Shown: positions 1-7,829, numbered from the stretch's first letter. The stretch is DNA of 28,507 nucleotides from JASJCL01 sp050291585 (GCA_050291585.1 JBNKKA010000039.1:1-28507), one strand, 5' to 3'. Made by a program: numbers and translations. The notes: generated from the sequence alone by a model not told the origin.

Positions 1-432
1 GAAACGGCGGCACAGGTCCATGATAGGGGCCAAACATTCGATACAGGGGGCGTCGATGCCCGACCGGTAAAAAGCCAGCTCCCCTACCCCGCTGAGGCCG
101 GCGGTCAGACAACGCTCCACCTCGGCGGCGGCCTCGGGGAGGAAGGGGTCGACACAGCAGAAACCCCGCAGCCGGTCGGGATGGCGCTGGACTGCCGCCA
201 AGATATAATCGTTGTTCAGGCGACAGGTGTCGATATCATTCCAGGGGAAGCCGAAAATCACCGACACATCCACCGCCTCGGCATCCATGCTGGCAATGAT
301 CTCGGTGGCGCTCACCAGGCGGGCCTTGGGCGTTTCGTAGAGCAGTTTGAAGGCCGGTTCATTAGGGAAAAAGCGTTCGCGCTGGTTGCGGATCACCTCT
401 GGAAAGCTGTGGGTGTGAATGTCAACGATCAT
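1..432 (-). CDS. Amidohydrolase (amidohydrolase-2/TIM-barrel family), C-terminus cut by window edge
   Basis: Reading the minus strand from the ATG at 432-430 gives 144 uninterrupted codons to the window edge. The protein begins MIVDIHTHSFPE, where the HTH pair at residues 6-8 matches the first metal-binding HxH motif of amidohydrolase barrels. It continues with residues typical of amidohydrolase-2 proteins, such as VSVIFGFPW, RLRGFCCVDP and GVGELAF. A Shine-Dalgarno AGGA lies eight bases before the start. The substrate cannot be told, because the rest of the barrel lies outside the window. The family usually hydrolyses or decarboxylates small cyclic compounds in the cytoplasm. The gene is divergent from the zinc-ribbon gene at 621. 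The family call is fairly secure; the specific reaction is unknown. Confidence 0.8.
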   Translation of the reverse strand, partial: MIVDIHTHSFPEVIRNQRERFFPNEPAFKLLYETPKARLVSATEIIASMDAEAVDVSVIFGFPWNDIDTCRLNNDYILAAVQRHPDRLRGFCCVDPFLPEAAAEVERCLTAGLSGVGELAFYRSGIDAPCIECLAPIMDLCRRF

Positions 433-485
433 CGCGGTAGTCCTCGGCTGTTATCTTCCATATGCAAAGTTGAACGTTTCGCAGG

Positions 486-513
486 TTGACGATAGCATTG
501 GTTTGGATATGAT
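486..513 (+). promoter_or_regulatory. Sigma-70-type promoter for the zinc-ribbon gene
   Basis: TTGACG (486-491) and TATGAT (508-513) are separated by 16 bases. Each hexamer matches the consensus at five of six positions. Transcription would start near 520 and leave a leader of about 100 bases before the gene at 621. This is a pattern match only. Confidence 0.5.
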
Positions 514-620
514 GGCTCACATCCCTAGAAAACCCGAATCTCCGGTAAGCGGCTAAAAGAGCGGCAAGTGCGAATGTATTTTGAGCGTTCGGGGAAGTCA
601 ATCAGGAAAACAAATAAGCC

Positions 621-941
621 ATGTTTCTCATCGCCGGCGTCCAGCCGCGCACCCACAAGGGCCCTAAAATGGATCAGAACTGCCCCCACTGCGGGTTGGC
701 CCAGGTCTACGAACGGCGCGTGGACCACTACCTGAGCCTCTTTTTCATTCCCCTGCTGCGGGTCACCAAGGGGGAGAGTGGCCCCTGGTGCGAGCGTTGC
801 CAGCAACCCCTGTCTACCCTGATGGGCGCCAACGGTTCGGAAACGGTATCTAAGCTAGACGGCCGTGTCTGTCGGGACTGTGGAGCGGTCCTCGACCCTG
901 AGTTCAGCTTCTGCCCCCACTGTGGGAAAAAAATCCAATGA
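621..941 (+). CDS. Double zinc-ribbon protein
   Basis: A 106-residue protein with two C4 zinc ribbons. The first uses C21/C24 and C57/C60 and the second C84/C87 and C98/C101 (CRDCG then CPHCG). Between the first pair lies a hydrophobic stretch containing HYLSLFFIPL. From memory, that stretch together with the start FLIAGVQP is characteristic of a widespread small zinc-ribbon family of unknown role. It has no enzymatic motif and no clear signal peptide; the stretch near residues 37-47 is too short for a sure membrane helix. The ATG at 621 has only a weak AGGA about 12 bases upstream. The gene stands alone, after the promoter at 486-513. Zinc binding is a safe prediction; the function is unknown. 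Confidence 0.75.
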   Translation: MFLIAGVQPRTHKGPKMDQNCPHCGLAQVYERRVDHYLSLFFIPLLRVTKGESGPWCERCQQPLSTLMGANGSETVSKLDGRVCRDCGAVLDPEFSFCPHCGKKIQ

Positions 942-1101
942 GGAAAAGAGGATTAGAGAGCAGGCCCCTCTCTCTTGACGTCATTCCCGCCTCTTGTTAG
1001 GTCAACCATCAGACGACCATCATAGATAAATATTCCCTGGCGCCTTAGAAAAACGCTCACCCACTGTTTCGGGCGCCCAGCACCTATCAGGAGGGATACG
1101 C

Positions 1102-2454
1102 ATGCCATACCCCAACGGCTATCTGCCCTTATGGTCCCGTCGGGACTTTTTGCGGACCACGGCTATGGCTACTGCCCAGACCGCGTCTCTTGCCGCCGCC
1201 GGGTTGCTCACCGGCTGCGCCACCAACCCGGTCACGGGCAAATCGCAACTCATGCTGGTCTCCGAAGCCCAGGAGATCCAGATGGACAAGCAGAGCTCCC
1301 CCCACCAGCTTTCGGCCGACTATGGGATTATTCAAGACAAAGCCTTAAACAGCTACATCGAAAAAACGGGTCAACGCATGGCGGCCCGCACCCATCGCAC
1401 CCACATGCCCTATCGCTTCAACGGGGTCAACGCCACCTACGTCAACGCCTATGCCTTCCCAGGGGGCACCATCGCCTGCACCCGAGGCATTCTCCTTTCC
1501 CTGGAGAGCGAGGCCGAGCTGGGTGCCCTCATCGGTCACGAGCTTGGCCACGTCAACGCCCGCCATACGGCCGAGATCATGTCCAAAAACATGCTCACCT
1601 CCGCCGTGGTGGGCGGCCTGGCCATTTATGCCGGCAGCCGCAACGCAACCTTGGGAGGGCTGGCCGGCCAACTGGGCATGCTGGGCTCGGGCGTCCTGCT
1701 GGCTTCCTATAGCCGCGACAACGAACGCCAAGCCGATGACCTGGGGATGGAATATCTTGTGGGATCGGGTTACGGCCCCGATGGGATGGTCGAGCTGATG
1801 GATATGCTCAAGGGCATGAACGACCACAAGATGGATGCCACCCAGCTGCTCTTCAGCACCCACCCCATGAGCGACGAGCGTTATAATACGGCGGTGGCCA
1901 CAGCGCGCAGCAAGTATGCGTCCCAGGCCAAACAGCCCATTCACCGTGAGCGATACATGGACCACACCGCCGGCCTGCGCAAGCTCAAGCCCGCCATCGA
2001 CAATCTCCAGAAGGCGGAGACCCAGATGGCCAAGAAAAAGTACACTGAGGCGGAGGCCCTCTATGCCAAGGCCATCAAGAGCGCCCCCCAAGACTACGCC
2101 GCCCTGGTGATGATGAGCAAGTGTCAGCTGGCTCAGAAAAAATATGCCGCGGCGGGCCGGTACAGCACCAAGGCCAAGGCCGTCTATCCAGATGAAGCCC
2201 AGGGCTATTTTTTGGACGGCTACGCCAACTACCAACAAAAACAATTCGACCAGGCGCTCAACGATTTCAACATCTATGAGCGCCGCCTTGCCGGCAACCC
2301 CAATATCCTTTTTTTCAAAGGGGCCTGTTTTGAAGGCAAACAGAGCAAGGAGAAGGCCGCAGAGCAGTACGTCAGCTATCTCAAGGTGGTCAACCAGGGA
2401 GCCATGGCCGAGCATGCTTACAAGCGCCTGGTGGATTGGGGATACGTGAAATAG
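1102..2454 (+). CDS. M48-family metalloprotease with C-terminal TPR repeats, Tat-exported lipoprotein
   Basis: A 450-residue protein resembling the BepA/LoiP group, which acts in envelope quality control, probably in outer-membrane protein assembly or turnover. The N-terminus has a twin-arginine motif (RRDFLR, 13-18) and a lipobox LTGC with C39 as the likely lipidated residue. It is followed by NPVTGKSQLMLVS, typical of this group. The zinc site is HELGH at 146-150, with E208 in NERQADDLG as the likely third ligand. Residues from about 295 to 445 form TPR-like helical repeats, as in BepA. AGGAGG precedes the ATG at a good distance. trmL follows 23 bases after the stop. The combined Tat plus lipobox signal is visible in the sequence; the specific substrate is unknown. 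Confidence 0.9.
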   Translation: MPYPNGYLPLWSRRDFLRTTAMATAQTASLAAAGLLTGCATNPVTGKSQLMLVSEAQEIQMDKQSSPHQLSADYGIIQDKALNSYIEKTGQRMAARTHRTHMPYRFNGVNATYVNAYAFPGGTIACTRGILLSLESEAELGALIGHELGHVNARHTAEIMSKNMLTSAVVGGLAIYAGSRNATLGGLAGQLGMLGSGVLLASYSRDNERQADDLGMEYLVGSGYGPDGMVELMDMLKGMNDHKMDATQLLFSTHPMSDERYNTAVATARSKYASQAKQPIHRERYMDHTAGLRKLKPAIDNLQKAETQMAKKKYTEAEALYAKAIKSAPQDYAALVMMSKCQLAQKKYAAAGRYSTKAKAVYPDEAQGYFLDGYANYQQKQFDQALNDFNIYERRLAGNPNILFFKGACFEGKQSKEKAAEQYVSYLKVVNQGAMAEHAYKRLVDWGYVK

Positions 2455-2477
2455 CGGTGAGGTCTATAAAATCGACG

Positions 2478-2954
2478 ATGGGCAACCTCTTGGAACGCCA
2501 TGTGGTGCTGGTCGCCCCTCAGGTGCACTGGAACACCGGCAATATCGGACGCACCTGCCTGGGGGCCGGGGTGCGCCTGCATCTGGTCAAACCACTGGGT
2601 TTCTCCCTGGCGGACAAAGCGGTCAAGCGCGCCGGCCTGGACTACTGGCCCAAGGTGGATCTGAAGGTCTGGGAGACTTTTGATGCCTTCATGGCGACGC
2701 TGCAACCCGCAGCGGAGGAACTGGCCTTCTTCACCAAAAACGGCCGTAATAGCTACTATCAGCTACCTGTGGCCGAACGTCTTTTTCTTATTTTCGGATC
2801 GGAAACCCAGGGCCTTCCAGCAAAGCTGCTCTCCCGCTTCGCAACCCGCACCTACCGTATTCCCATCACAGGGGAGATTCGCTGCCTCAACCTTAGCACC
2901 GCAGTGGGCATTGCCCTCTTCGAGAGCCTGCGGCCTAACTATAACAATAACTGA
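2478..2954 (+). CDS. trmL: tRNA (cytidine/uridine-2'-O-)-methyltransferase TrmL, SPOUT family
   Basis: A 158-residue SPOUT methyltransferase that 2'-O-methylates the wobble base (position 34) of leucine tRNAs using S-adenosylmethionine. The three TrmL/TrmH-type signatures are present in order: NTGNIGRTC near residue 19, FGSETQGLP near residue 105, and LNLSTAVGIALFE close to the C-terminus. Together these form the knotted AdoMet site. The length fits TrmL (about 155), which lacks the extra N-terminal domain of TrmH. I chose the ATG at 2478 because MGNLLERHVVLV places the first strand correctly. In-frame GTG (2457) and TTG (2436) codons exist upstream, the latter overlapping the protease gene. 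It converges with the GntR gene with only three bases between stop codons. Confidence 0.9.
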   Translation: MGNLLERHVVLVAPQVHWNTGNIGRTCLGAGVRLHLVKPLGFSLADKAVKRAGLDYWPKVDLKVWETFDAFMATLQPAAEELAFFTKNGRNSYYQLPVAERLFLIFGSETQGLPAKLLSRFATRTYRIPITGEIRCLNLSTAVGIALFESLRPNYNNN

Positions 2955-2957
2955 GGG

Positions 2958-3668
2958 TTATGCCGCTACAGCTAAATCCTCGTGAAATCTTCCAATATGC
3001 CGGGCACAGGCCGCATGGGCTCGCACGGCATCGCGCTTACGGATGGCGTCCAGAATTTCGCGATGATCGCTGAGGTTGCGGTTCAAGGCGTCCGGGTCGG
3101 AGTGGATCTCTGTGATCGCCGCACCCATGCGGCTGAAGAGGAGGTCGTAGAAATGCTTCATCAGGCTGATCTTGGCCCTGTTTTTAGAGGCGTAGATCAC
3201 GGCCATGTGGAAGCTGATGGTAGTGTCCGACCGGAAGCGGCCTTGGGCGCAGTCGCGCATCTGGGCCTCGAAGGCCTCCTCCATGGCCAGAATGTCATCA
3301 TCCGACGCACGAAGAGCGGCCAGTTCGGCGGCGTCGCTCTCCAAGCTCTGCCAGAGCTCGATCAGCTCAGCCACGGTGGCCTCCTGAAGACCCAACAAGG
3401 CGCGGATGGGATTCTCACTCTCACTTACCGGTGAGCAAACTACTGTACCGAGCCCCTTTTTCTGTTCAACCAGGCCCATGCCCGCAAGCTTGTTGATAGC
3501 ATTGCGCACGGTGGAGCGACTGACGTCGAGCATACGGGACAGCTCGCGCTCGGGAAGCAAGGGTTCACCGGGCTTGATCTGACGGCGAAAGATAAGCTCT
3601 CGCAATTGGTCAAAGACCTGATCAGATACCAGCTTGGGTTTGATGGGGGTTATAGTCAGCGTCGTCAT
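2958..3668 (-). CDS. GntR-family transcriptional regulator, FadR/FCD subfamily
   Basis: A 236-residue DNA-binding regulator. Residues 12-78 form the GntR winged helix, with PERELSRMLDVSRSTVRNAI as the recognition region. Residues from about 98 to 230 form an all-helical FCD ligand domain. Two FCD histidines are visible (H154 in ISFHMAV and the one in SDHREIL), plus a third in ARHIGRF. The acidic residue normally four before the first His is T150; D148 is the nearest acid. FCD proteins usually sense carboxylic acids such as lactate or other organic acids; the ligand here cannot be named. The gene is divergent from clpB and shares with it a repeat-rich AT-rich region, so autoregulation is likely. 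Its 3' end nearly abuts trmL on the other strand. Confidence 0.9.
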   Translation of the reverse strand: MTTLTITPIKPKLVSDQVFDQLRELIFRRQIKPGEPLLPERELSRMLDVSRSTVRNAINKLAGMGLVEQKKGLGTVVCSPVSESENPIRALLGLQEATVAELIELWQSLESDAAELAALRASDDDILAMEEAFEAQMRDCAQGRFRSDTTISFHMAVIYASKNRAKISLMKHFYDLLFSRMGAAITEIHSDPDALNRNLSDHREILDAIRKRDAVRAHAACARHIGRFHEDLAVAA

Positions 3669-3733
3669 GGCAGCTTCATCCAGATGGGTATGTAGCGTTA
3701 ATTGAAATGCGTCTCATTCCTACAATGATTGAC

Positions 3734-3803
3734 TTAGCGAATTAATAGCTATTTAGCAAATAAAATAAGATTTAGCGAATATGCAGAGATTTTATCAGCG
3801 AAT
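3734..3803. repeat. Four direct copies of TTAGCGAAT-like motif, candidate operator array
   Basis: TTAGCGAAT occurs at 3734-3742 and 3772-3780, with one-mismatch variants TTAGCAAAT at 3753-3761 and TCAGCGAAT at 3795-3803. The starts are 19, 19 and 23 bases apart. The last copy lies between the -35 and -10 of the proposed GntR-gene promoter, and the other three lie just downstream of its start. This fits a repressor array. Single copies are not palindromic, unlike classical GntR operators, so the binding protein is uncertain. Confidence 0.55.
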
Positions 3804-3816
3804 TGCATACCGGCAA
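3789..3816 (-). promoter_or_regulatory. Promoter candidate of the GntR-family gene
   Basis: On the minus strand TTGCCG (3816-3811) and TAAAAT (3794-3789) are separated by 16 bases. The -10 matches the consensus at five of six positions and the -35 at four. The leader would be about 113 bases. One repeat copy (3795-3803) lies inside the spacer, which is consistent with control of this promoter. Confidence 0.4.
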
Positions 3817-3876
3817 TATTATAAACAAAGGATCCAGCTAACCCTTTTATTAGATCCACTTACTTCAATTGCTTTT

Positions 3877-3905
3877 CTTGACAGCATCCCTCTCCATCCA
3901 CATAT
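3877..3905 (+). promoter_or_regulatory. Heat-shock (sigma-32-like) promoter candidate of clpB
   Basis: CTTGACA (3877-3883), 14 bases, then CCACATAT (3898-3905). The sigma-32 consensus is CTTGAAA, 11-16 bases, CCCCATNT, so each element has one mismatch. It sits about 55 bases upstream of the clpB ATG, a natural place for a heat-shock promoter of this chaperone gene. CTTGACA also resembles a sigma-70 -35, so dual use is possible. Confidence 0.5.
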
Positions 3906-3960
3906 TGGTTCGCCTCTGCACCGCAGCAGGCCTGACCATTCCCGATAAAGGAGGAGGCCC

Positions 3961-6546
3961 ATGCGCTTCGATAAGTTCACCATCAAATCCCAGGAGCTGA
4001 TCCAATCGGCCCACCAACTGGCCACCGAAAAGGGACATCAGCAGATCGAGGGCGAACACCTCATGCTGGCCATGCTGGCAGAGCCTGAGGGCGTGGCCCC
4101 TTCCCTGCTGCGCAAGCTGGGGGTTTCCATCGACACGGTGAGGCGCGATCTGACCCTGGCGGTGGAGAAGCTGCCCCGGGTGAGCGGCGGTGTGGAGGTG
4201 CATCTATCCGCCCAGGCCAGGTCTGTTCTAGATAAGGCTTTCAATGAAGCGGCCCAGATGAAGGATGAGTATGTCAGCATCGAACACATCTTCCTGGCCC
4301 TGGCCGAGGACAGGCGCACCACCCCGGCCCAGATTCTGAAAGCCCTCGGGGTGACGCGGGATGCCATTCTCAAAGCACTTCAGGAGGTCCGCGGCAACCA
4401 GCGCATCACCGACCCAAACCCAGAGGAAAAATACCAGGCCCTGGACAAATTCAGCCGCGATCTGACTGACCTGGCCCGGCGGGGGAAGATCGATCCCGTC
4501 ATCGGCCGCGACGAGGAGATCCGCCGCATCGTCCAGGTGCTTTCCCGGCGCACCAAAAACAACCCGGTCCTCATCGGCGAACCGGGCGTGGGCAAGACCG
4601 CCATTGTGGAGGGTCTGGCCCAGCGCATCGTCGACGGGGACGTGACCGAAACCCTCAAGAACCGGCGCCTGGTCTCCTTGGACATGGGCGCCCTCATCGC
4701 CGGGGCCAAGTACCGCGGTGAGTTTGAGGATCGCCTCAAGGCGGTCCTCAAAGAGGTGGAGCAGGCCGAGGGCGAGGTGATCCTCTTCATCGACGAGCTC
4801 CACACCCTGGTGGGGGCCGGGGCCAGCGAAGGCGCCATGGACGCCTCCAACATGCTAAAACCCGCCCTGGCACGAGGTACTCTGAGGTGTGTTGGGGCCA
4901 CCACCATCAAGGAATACCGCAAGTATATTGAGAAGGACGCCGCTTTTGAGCGTCGCTTTCAACCGGTTCTGGCGGCTGAGCCTTCTGTGGAAGACACCGT
5001 CAGCATCCTGCGCGGCATCAAGGAGAAATACGAGGTCCACCACGGGGTGCGCATCAAGGACGCCGCCCTGGTGGCCGCCGCCACCCTCTCGGCCCGCTAT
5101 ATCAGCGACCGCTTTTTGCCGGACAAGGCCATCGACCTGGTGGACGAGTGCGCCTCCAAGCTGCGCATCGAGATCGACAGCATGCCCACCGAGATCGACG
5201 AGGTCCAGCGCCGCATCCTCCAGAACGAAGTGGAGCGCGAGGCCCTGCGGCGCGAGTCGGACGAGGCTTCCCGCCAGCGCCTGGCCAAGCTGGAAAACGA
5301 GTTGGAGACCATGCGCACCGAGATGGCGGCCATGAAGGCCCACTGGGAGGAGGAGAAGGCCCTCATCCAGAAGATCCGCGAAGCCAAGGAGGCCCTCGAA
5401 AAGATCGGTACCGAAGAGCAGCAGGCCGAGCGCCAGGGGGATTTGGCGCGGGTGGCCGAGCTGCGCTATGGACGCACGACCGAGCTCCAGCAGCAGTTGG
5501 AGAAGGCCCGCGAAGCCCTCCAGCGGAAGCAGGCAAATAAAAAGATGCTCAAGGAGGAGGTGGACGCCGAGGATATCGCCGCGGTGGTCTCCCACTGGAC
5601 CGGCATCCCGGTGAGCAAGATGCTCGAGGGGGAGCGCGAAAAACTGATCCGGATGGAGGCGCGCCTCGGGAAGCGCGTGGTGGGCCAGGAAGAAGCCCTC
5701 GAAGCCGTATCCAATGCCGTTCGGCGGGCCCGATCCGGCCTCCAGGACCCCAACCGCCCCATCGGTTCCTTCATCTTCATGGGCCCCACCGGGGTGGGCA
5801 AGACCGAGCTGGCCAAGGCCCTGGCGGAGTTCATCTTCGACAGCGAGGAGGCCATGGTGCGCCTGGACATGTCGGAGTTCATGGAGAAACACGCCGTGGC
5901 GCGCCTCATCGGCGCCCCGCCTGGCTATGTGGGCTACGAGGAGGGGGGCTATCTGACCGAGGCCGTTCGGCGGCGGCCCTACGCCGTGCTCCTCTTCGAC
6001 GAGATCGAGAAGGCCCACCCGGATGTGTTCAACGTGCTGCTCCAGATCCTCGACGACGGGCGCATGACCGACGGTCAGGGAAAGACGGTGGACTTTACCA
6101 ACACCCTCATCATCATGACGAGTAACGTGGGCAGCCGCTATATCCAGGAATTGGCCGACAATCGAGGAGAGATGAAAACCAGGGTGATGGCGGCGCTGAG
6201 GGCCCAGTTCAAGCCCGAATTCCTCAACCGCATCGACGAGACCATCCTCTTCTACAATCTCACGGCCGACCAGATCGGCGCCATCGTCGATATCCAGCTA
6301 CAGCGCCTGCACCAGCGCCTGGCGGAACGCGGCATCAGTCTCGAACTTGAGGCAGAGGCCCGCCAGCTACTTGTTGATCAAGGCTACGACCCGGTCTACG
6401 GCGCCCGGCCCCTCAAGCGGGCTATCCAGCGCTACCTGGAGAACCCCCTGGCCATGGAGATCCTCAAGGGTGCCATTGTCGACGGTAGCCGTGTCCTGGC
6501 CAGACGCAGTGGCGATGGCCTCGGCTTTACCTCTAAATCCGAGTAA
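3961..6546 (+). CDS. clpB: ATP-dependent disaggregase ClpB (HSP100)
   Basis: An 861-residue full-length ClpB. This hexameric AAA+ chaperone threads aggregated proteins through its pore and refolds them together with DnaK, DnaJ and GrpE. Residues 1-145 are the Clp N-terminal repeat domain. The first AAA+ module has Walker A GEPGVGKT at 206-213 and a Walker B followed by DELHTLVGAGASEGAMDASN. A long coiled-coil middle domain, about 400-530, is what separates ClpB from ClpA/ClpC. The second module has Walker A GPTGVGKT beginning at residue 608, and LLFDEIEKAHPDVFNVLLQ. Pore-loop tyrosines lie in AKYRGEFEDR and GYVGYEEGG. AGGAGG precedes the ATG. A sigma-32-like promoter lies upstream. No frameshift or missing motif is seen. 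Confidence 0.98.
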   Translation: MRFDKFTIKSQELIQSAHQLATEKGHQQIEGEHLMLAMLAEPEGVAPSLLRKLGVSIDTVRRDLTLAVEKLPRVSGGVEVHLSAQARSVLDKAFNEAAQMKDEYVSIEHIFLALAEDRRTTPAQILKALGVTRDAILKALQEVRGNQRITDPNPEEKYQALDKFSRDLTDLARRGKIDPVIGRDEEIRRIVQVLSRRTKNNPVLIGEPGVGKTAIVEGLAQRIVDGDVTETLKNRRLVSLDMGALIAGAKYRGEFEDRLKAVLKEVEQAEGEVILFIDELHTLVGAGASEGAMDASNMLKPALARGTLRCVGATTIKEYRKYIEKDAAFERRFQPVLAAEPSVEDTVSILRGIKEKYEVHHGVRIKDAALVAAATLSARYISDRFLPDKAIDLVDECASKLRIEIDSMPTEIDEVQRRILQNEVEREALRRESDEASRQRLAKLENELETMRTEMAAMKAHWEEEKALIQKIREAKEALEKIGTEEQQAERQGDLARVAELRYGRTTELQQQLEKAREALQRKQANKKMLKEEVDAEDIAAVVSHWTGIPVSKMLEGEREKLIRMEARLGKRVVGQEEALEAVSNAVRRARSGLQDPNRPIGSFIFMGPTGVGKTELAKALAEFIFDSEEAMVRLDMSEFMEKHAVARLIGAPPGYVGYEEGGYLTEAVRRRPYAVLLFDEIEKAHPDVFNVLLQILDDGRMTDGQGKTVDFTNTLIIMTSNVGSRYIQELADNRGEMKTRVMAALRAQFKPEFLNRIDETILFYNLTADQIGAIVDIQLQRLHQRLAERGISLELEAEARQLLVDQGYDPVYGARPLKRAIQRYLENPLAMEILKGAIVDGSRVLARRSGDGLGFTSKSE

Positions 6547-6641
6547 ACCACAGTCGAGGCGGCGCCCGGAACCCACCGACACTTGGCCGACAGCGCCGGG
6601 GCCAGGTGCTTCCGGGTGTCCCTGGCTTGGAGTGGTATAAG

Positions 6642-6878
6642 TTGAAACAACGCGGAGAGGTGGTCCAGTACACCGGTCACGGCATCACCAATCGTGCCGA
6701 AATGCGCATCCTGGCCGACCTGCTAAAAGCGGGTTATATCCATGCTGAGTTGTTCAACCGCACCCTGGCCTTCTACGTTCACCATCTAAACAACGAGGCG
6801 GAAGCGCCCCAGGCGATAGCGGCCCTTGCCGGACATCAGCTAGCCCATGCTCACTCGGAAACGCAGGCTGTCCCCTGA
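6642..6878 (+). CDS. Small hypothetical protein downstream of clpB
   Basis: I do not recognise this 78-residue protein. Its composition looks like a real soluble, partly helical protein (RAEMRILADLLKAGYIHAELFNRTLAFYVHHL). It has no cysteines and no membrane segment. The start is uncertain: I chose the TTG at 6642, which has GGAG about ten bases upstream. A GTG at 6606 in the same frame would add 12 residues. The last 28 bases overlap the 3' end of the IF-2B-like gene on the other strand. It could be cotranscribed with clpB, whose stop is about 95 bases upstream with no clear terminator between them. It could also be a spurious ORF. Confidence 0.45.
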   Translation: MKQRGEVVQYTGHGITNRAEMRILADLLKAGYIHAELFNRTLAFYVHHLNNEAEAPQAIAALAGHQLAHAHSETQAVP

Positions 6879-7759
6879 ATGCAGCCCTCGATCTCATCCC
6901 GCGGGTAGATACCCGTCTCGGTGACCAGATAGTCCACCAGCGCCATATCCACCAGGTCATGGCTGTGGGTGGTGAGTGTATAGGGCCGTTCGTCGGCGGC
7001 ATGGGACTCGATTTTAGTGTGGATCTGCTGTTCGGTCCCCGGTTGGTGGGCAAACTTGAGGGTGTTGGCGAAGAGATAGACCGGAATTTTGTTGAGGTGG
7101 CAGAGGCTGACGATGTTGGCCGTGCCGATGGCGGAAACGAACTTCATGTCGGGGGTCACCGAAAGGGCGCCCACGAAGATCTTGCTGGCCCGGCCCAGGT
7201 AGTGGCTGAGGTTGTATTCGGGCACCACCACCATCTCCACATCCGCATCGCCCAGGCGCCGGATCAGCTTGCGGGTTTTAACCGGGTCCTGTTTGAGGAC
7301 GATGGTGGAAAAATCGATCTGCAGGACGCCGCGGGCCAGGACGAACATATTGGCCACATCCAGGCTAGCGGTGTGCAGGAGAATCACGTCCCCGGCGGTG
7401 ATGCAGTTCAACCCATGCTCCATCACCTTGCCCACCCTAGCTTTCAGATCGTCGCGCTTGCTGGTCAGAATAGCGATGGCACGTTCGCGGATCGTTTCGA
7501 GGTCGCCGCCCATGTGGTCCCGCATCTCCGCTTCGAACTCTTCGATGAGGTGAATCAGGGGGATGACCTTGGGCTCGGTGGTCTTGATCGCTTCGGCCAG
7601 TTCGGTGTAGAGGTCGACCACCTCATCGGCCGAACACTTGAGCTGACGGATGGACTCAATGAAGGCTTCCAGGGAGAGCATGGCCACTCGCGAGGATCCC
7701 ACCATATCTTCGTGGTCGCGGATCAACCGGCACATGATTGCTTTGTCTTCAGGCTTCAT
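6851..7759 (-). CDS. IF-2B / MtnA-like family protein, likely without isomerase activity
   Basis: A 302-residue member of the family that includes eIF2B alpha/beta/delta, methylthioribose-1-phosphate isomerase and ribose-1,5-bisphosphate isomerase. A helical N-terminal domain (1-110) is followed by the Rossmann-like domain, recognised by ITAGDVILLHTAS, VVVPEY, ASKIFVGA, IGTANIVSL and KIPVYLF. Active isomerases use a Cys in the THC-type loop and an Asp in a VGAD motif. Here these positions read HTAS (129-132) and VGAL (L199), so both catalytic residues are absent. The fold is confident; a regulatory, ligand-binding or otherwise novel role is inferred. A strong AGGAAGGGG precedes the ATG. It lies 70 bases downstream of the transporter gene on the same strand with no clear terminator between, so the two probably share a transcript. 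Confidence 0.8.
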   Translation of the reverse strand: MKPEDKAIMCRLIRDHEDMVGSSRVAMLSLEAFIESIRQLKCSADEVVDLYTELAEAIKTTEPKVIPLIHLIEEFEAEMRDHMGGDLETIRERAIAILTSKRDDLKARVGKVMEHGLNCITAGDVILLHTASLDVANMFVLARGVLQIDFSTIVLKQDPVKTRKLIRRLGDADVEMVVVPEYNLSHYLGRASKIFVGALSVTPDMKFVSAIGTANIVSLCHLNKIPVYLFANTLKFAHQPGTEQQIHTKIESHAADERPYTLTTHSHDLVDMALVDYLVTETGIYPRDEIEGCIQGTACVSE

Positions 7760-7829
7760 AAACCCCTTCCTTGATCAAACTGTTCATACCGGGACCGGTC
7801 GCATCAGACGTCATCCCCACCCTCAAGCC

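Noticed and set aside
181..489. 102-codon plus-strand frame at the left edge
   Set aside because: Antisense to the amidohydrolase frame, which has the HTH metal motif and a ribosome site.
952..976. AGAGAG/CTCTCT hairpin after the zinc-ribbon gene as a terminator
   Set aside because: Six-base stem with no T-tract; too weak to list as a terminator.
1345..2415. 356-codon open frame antisense to the M48 protease
   Set aside because: Same kind of shadow; the sense frame has HELGH, Tat and lipobox signals.
3734..3803. CRISPR-like array
   Set aside because: Units are only nine bases with about ten-base spacing and no cas genes; operator repeats fit better.
4855..6018. 387-codon open frame antisense to clpB
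   Set aside because: Shadow of a GC-rich coding frame; low-complexity L/G/H/D-rich translation, no ribosome site and no family resemblance, while clpB itself is complete.
6959..7774. 271-codon plus-strand frame over the IF-2B-like gene
   Set aside because: H/D/G-rich shadow with no ribosome site; the minus-strand frame has a strong AGGAAGGGG and clear family motifs.
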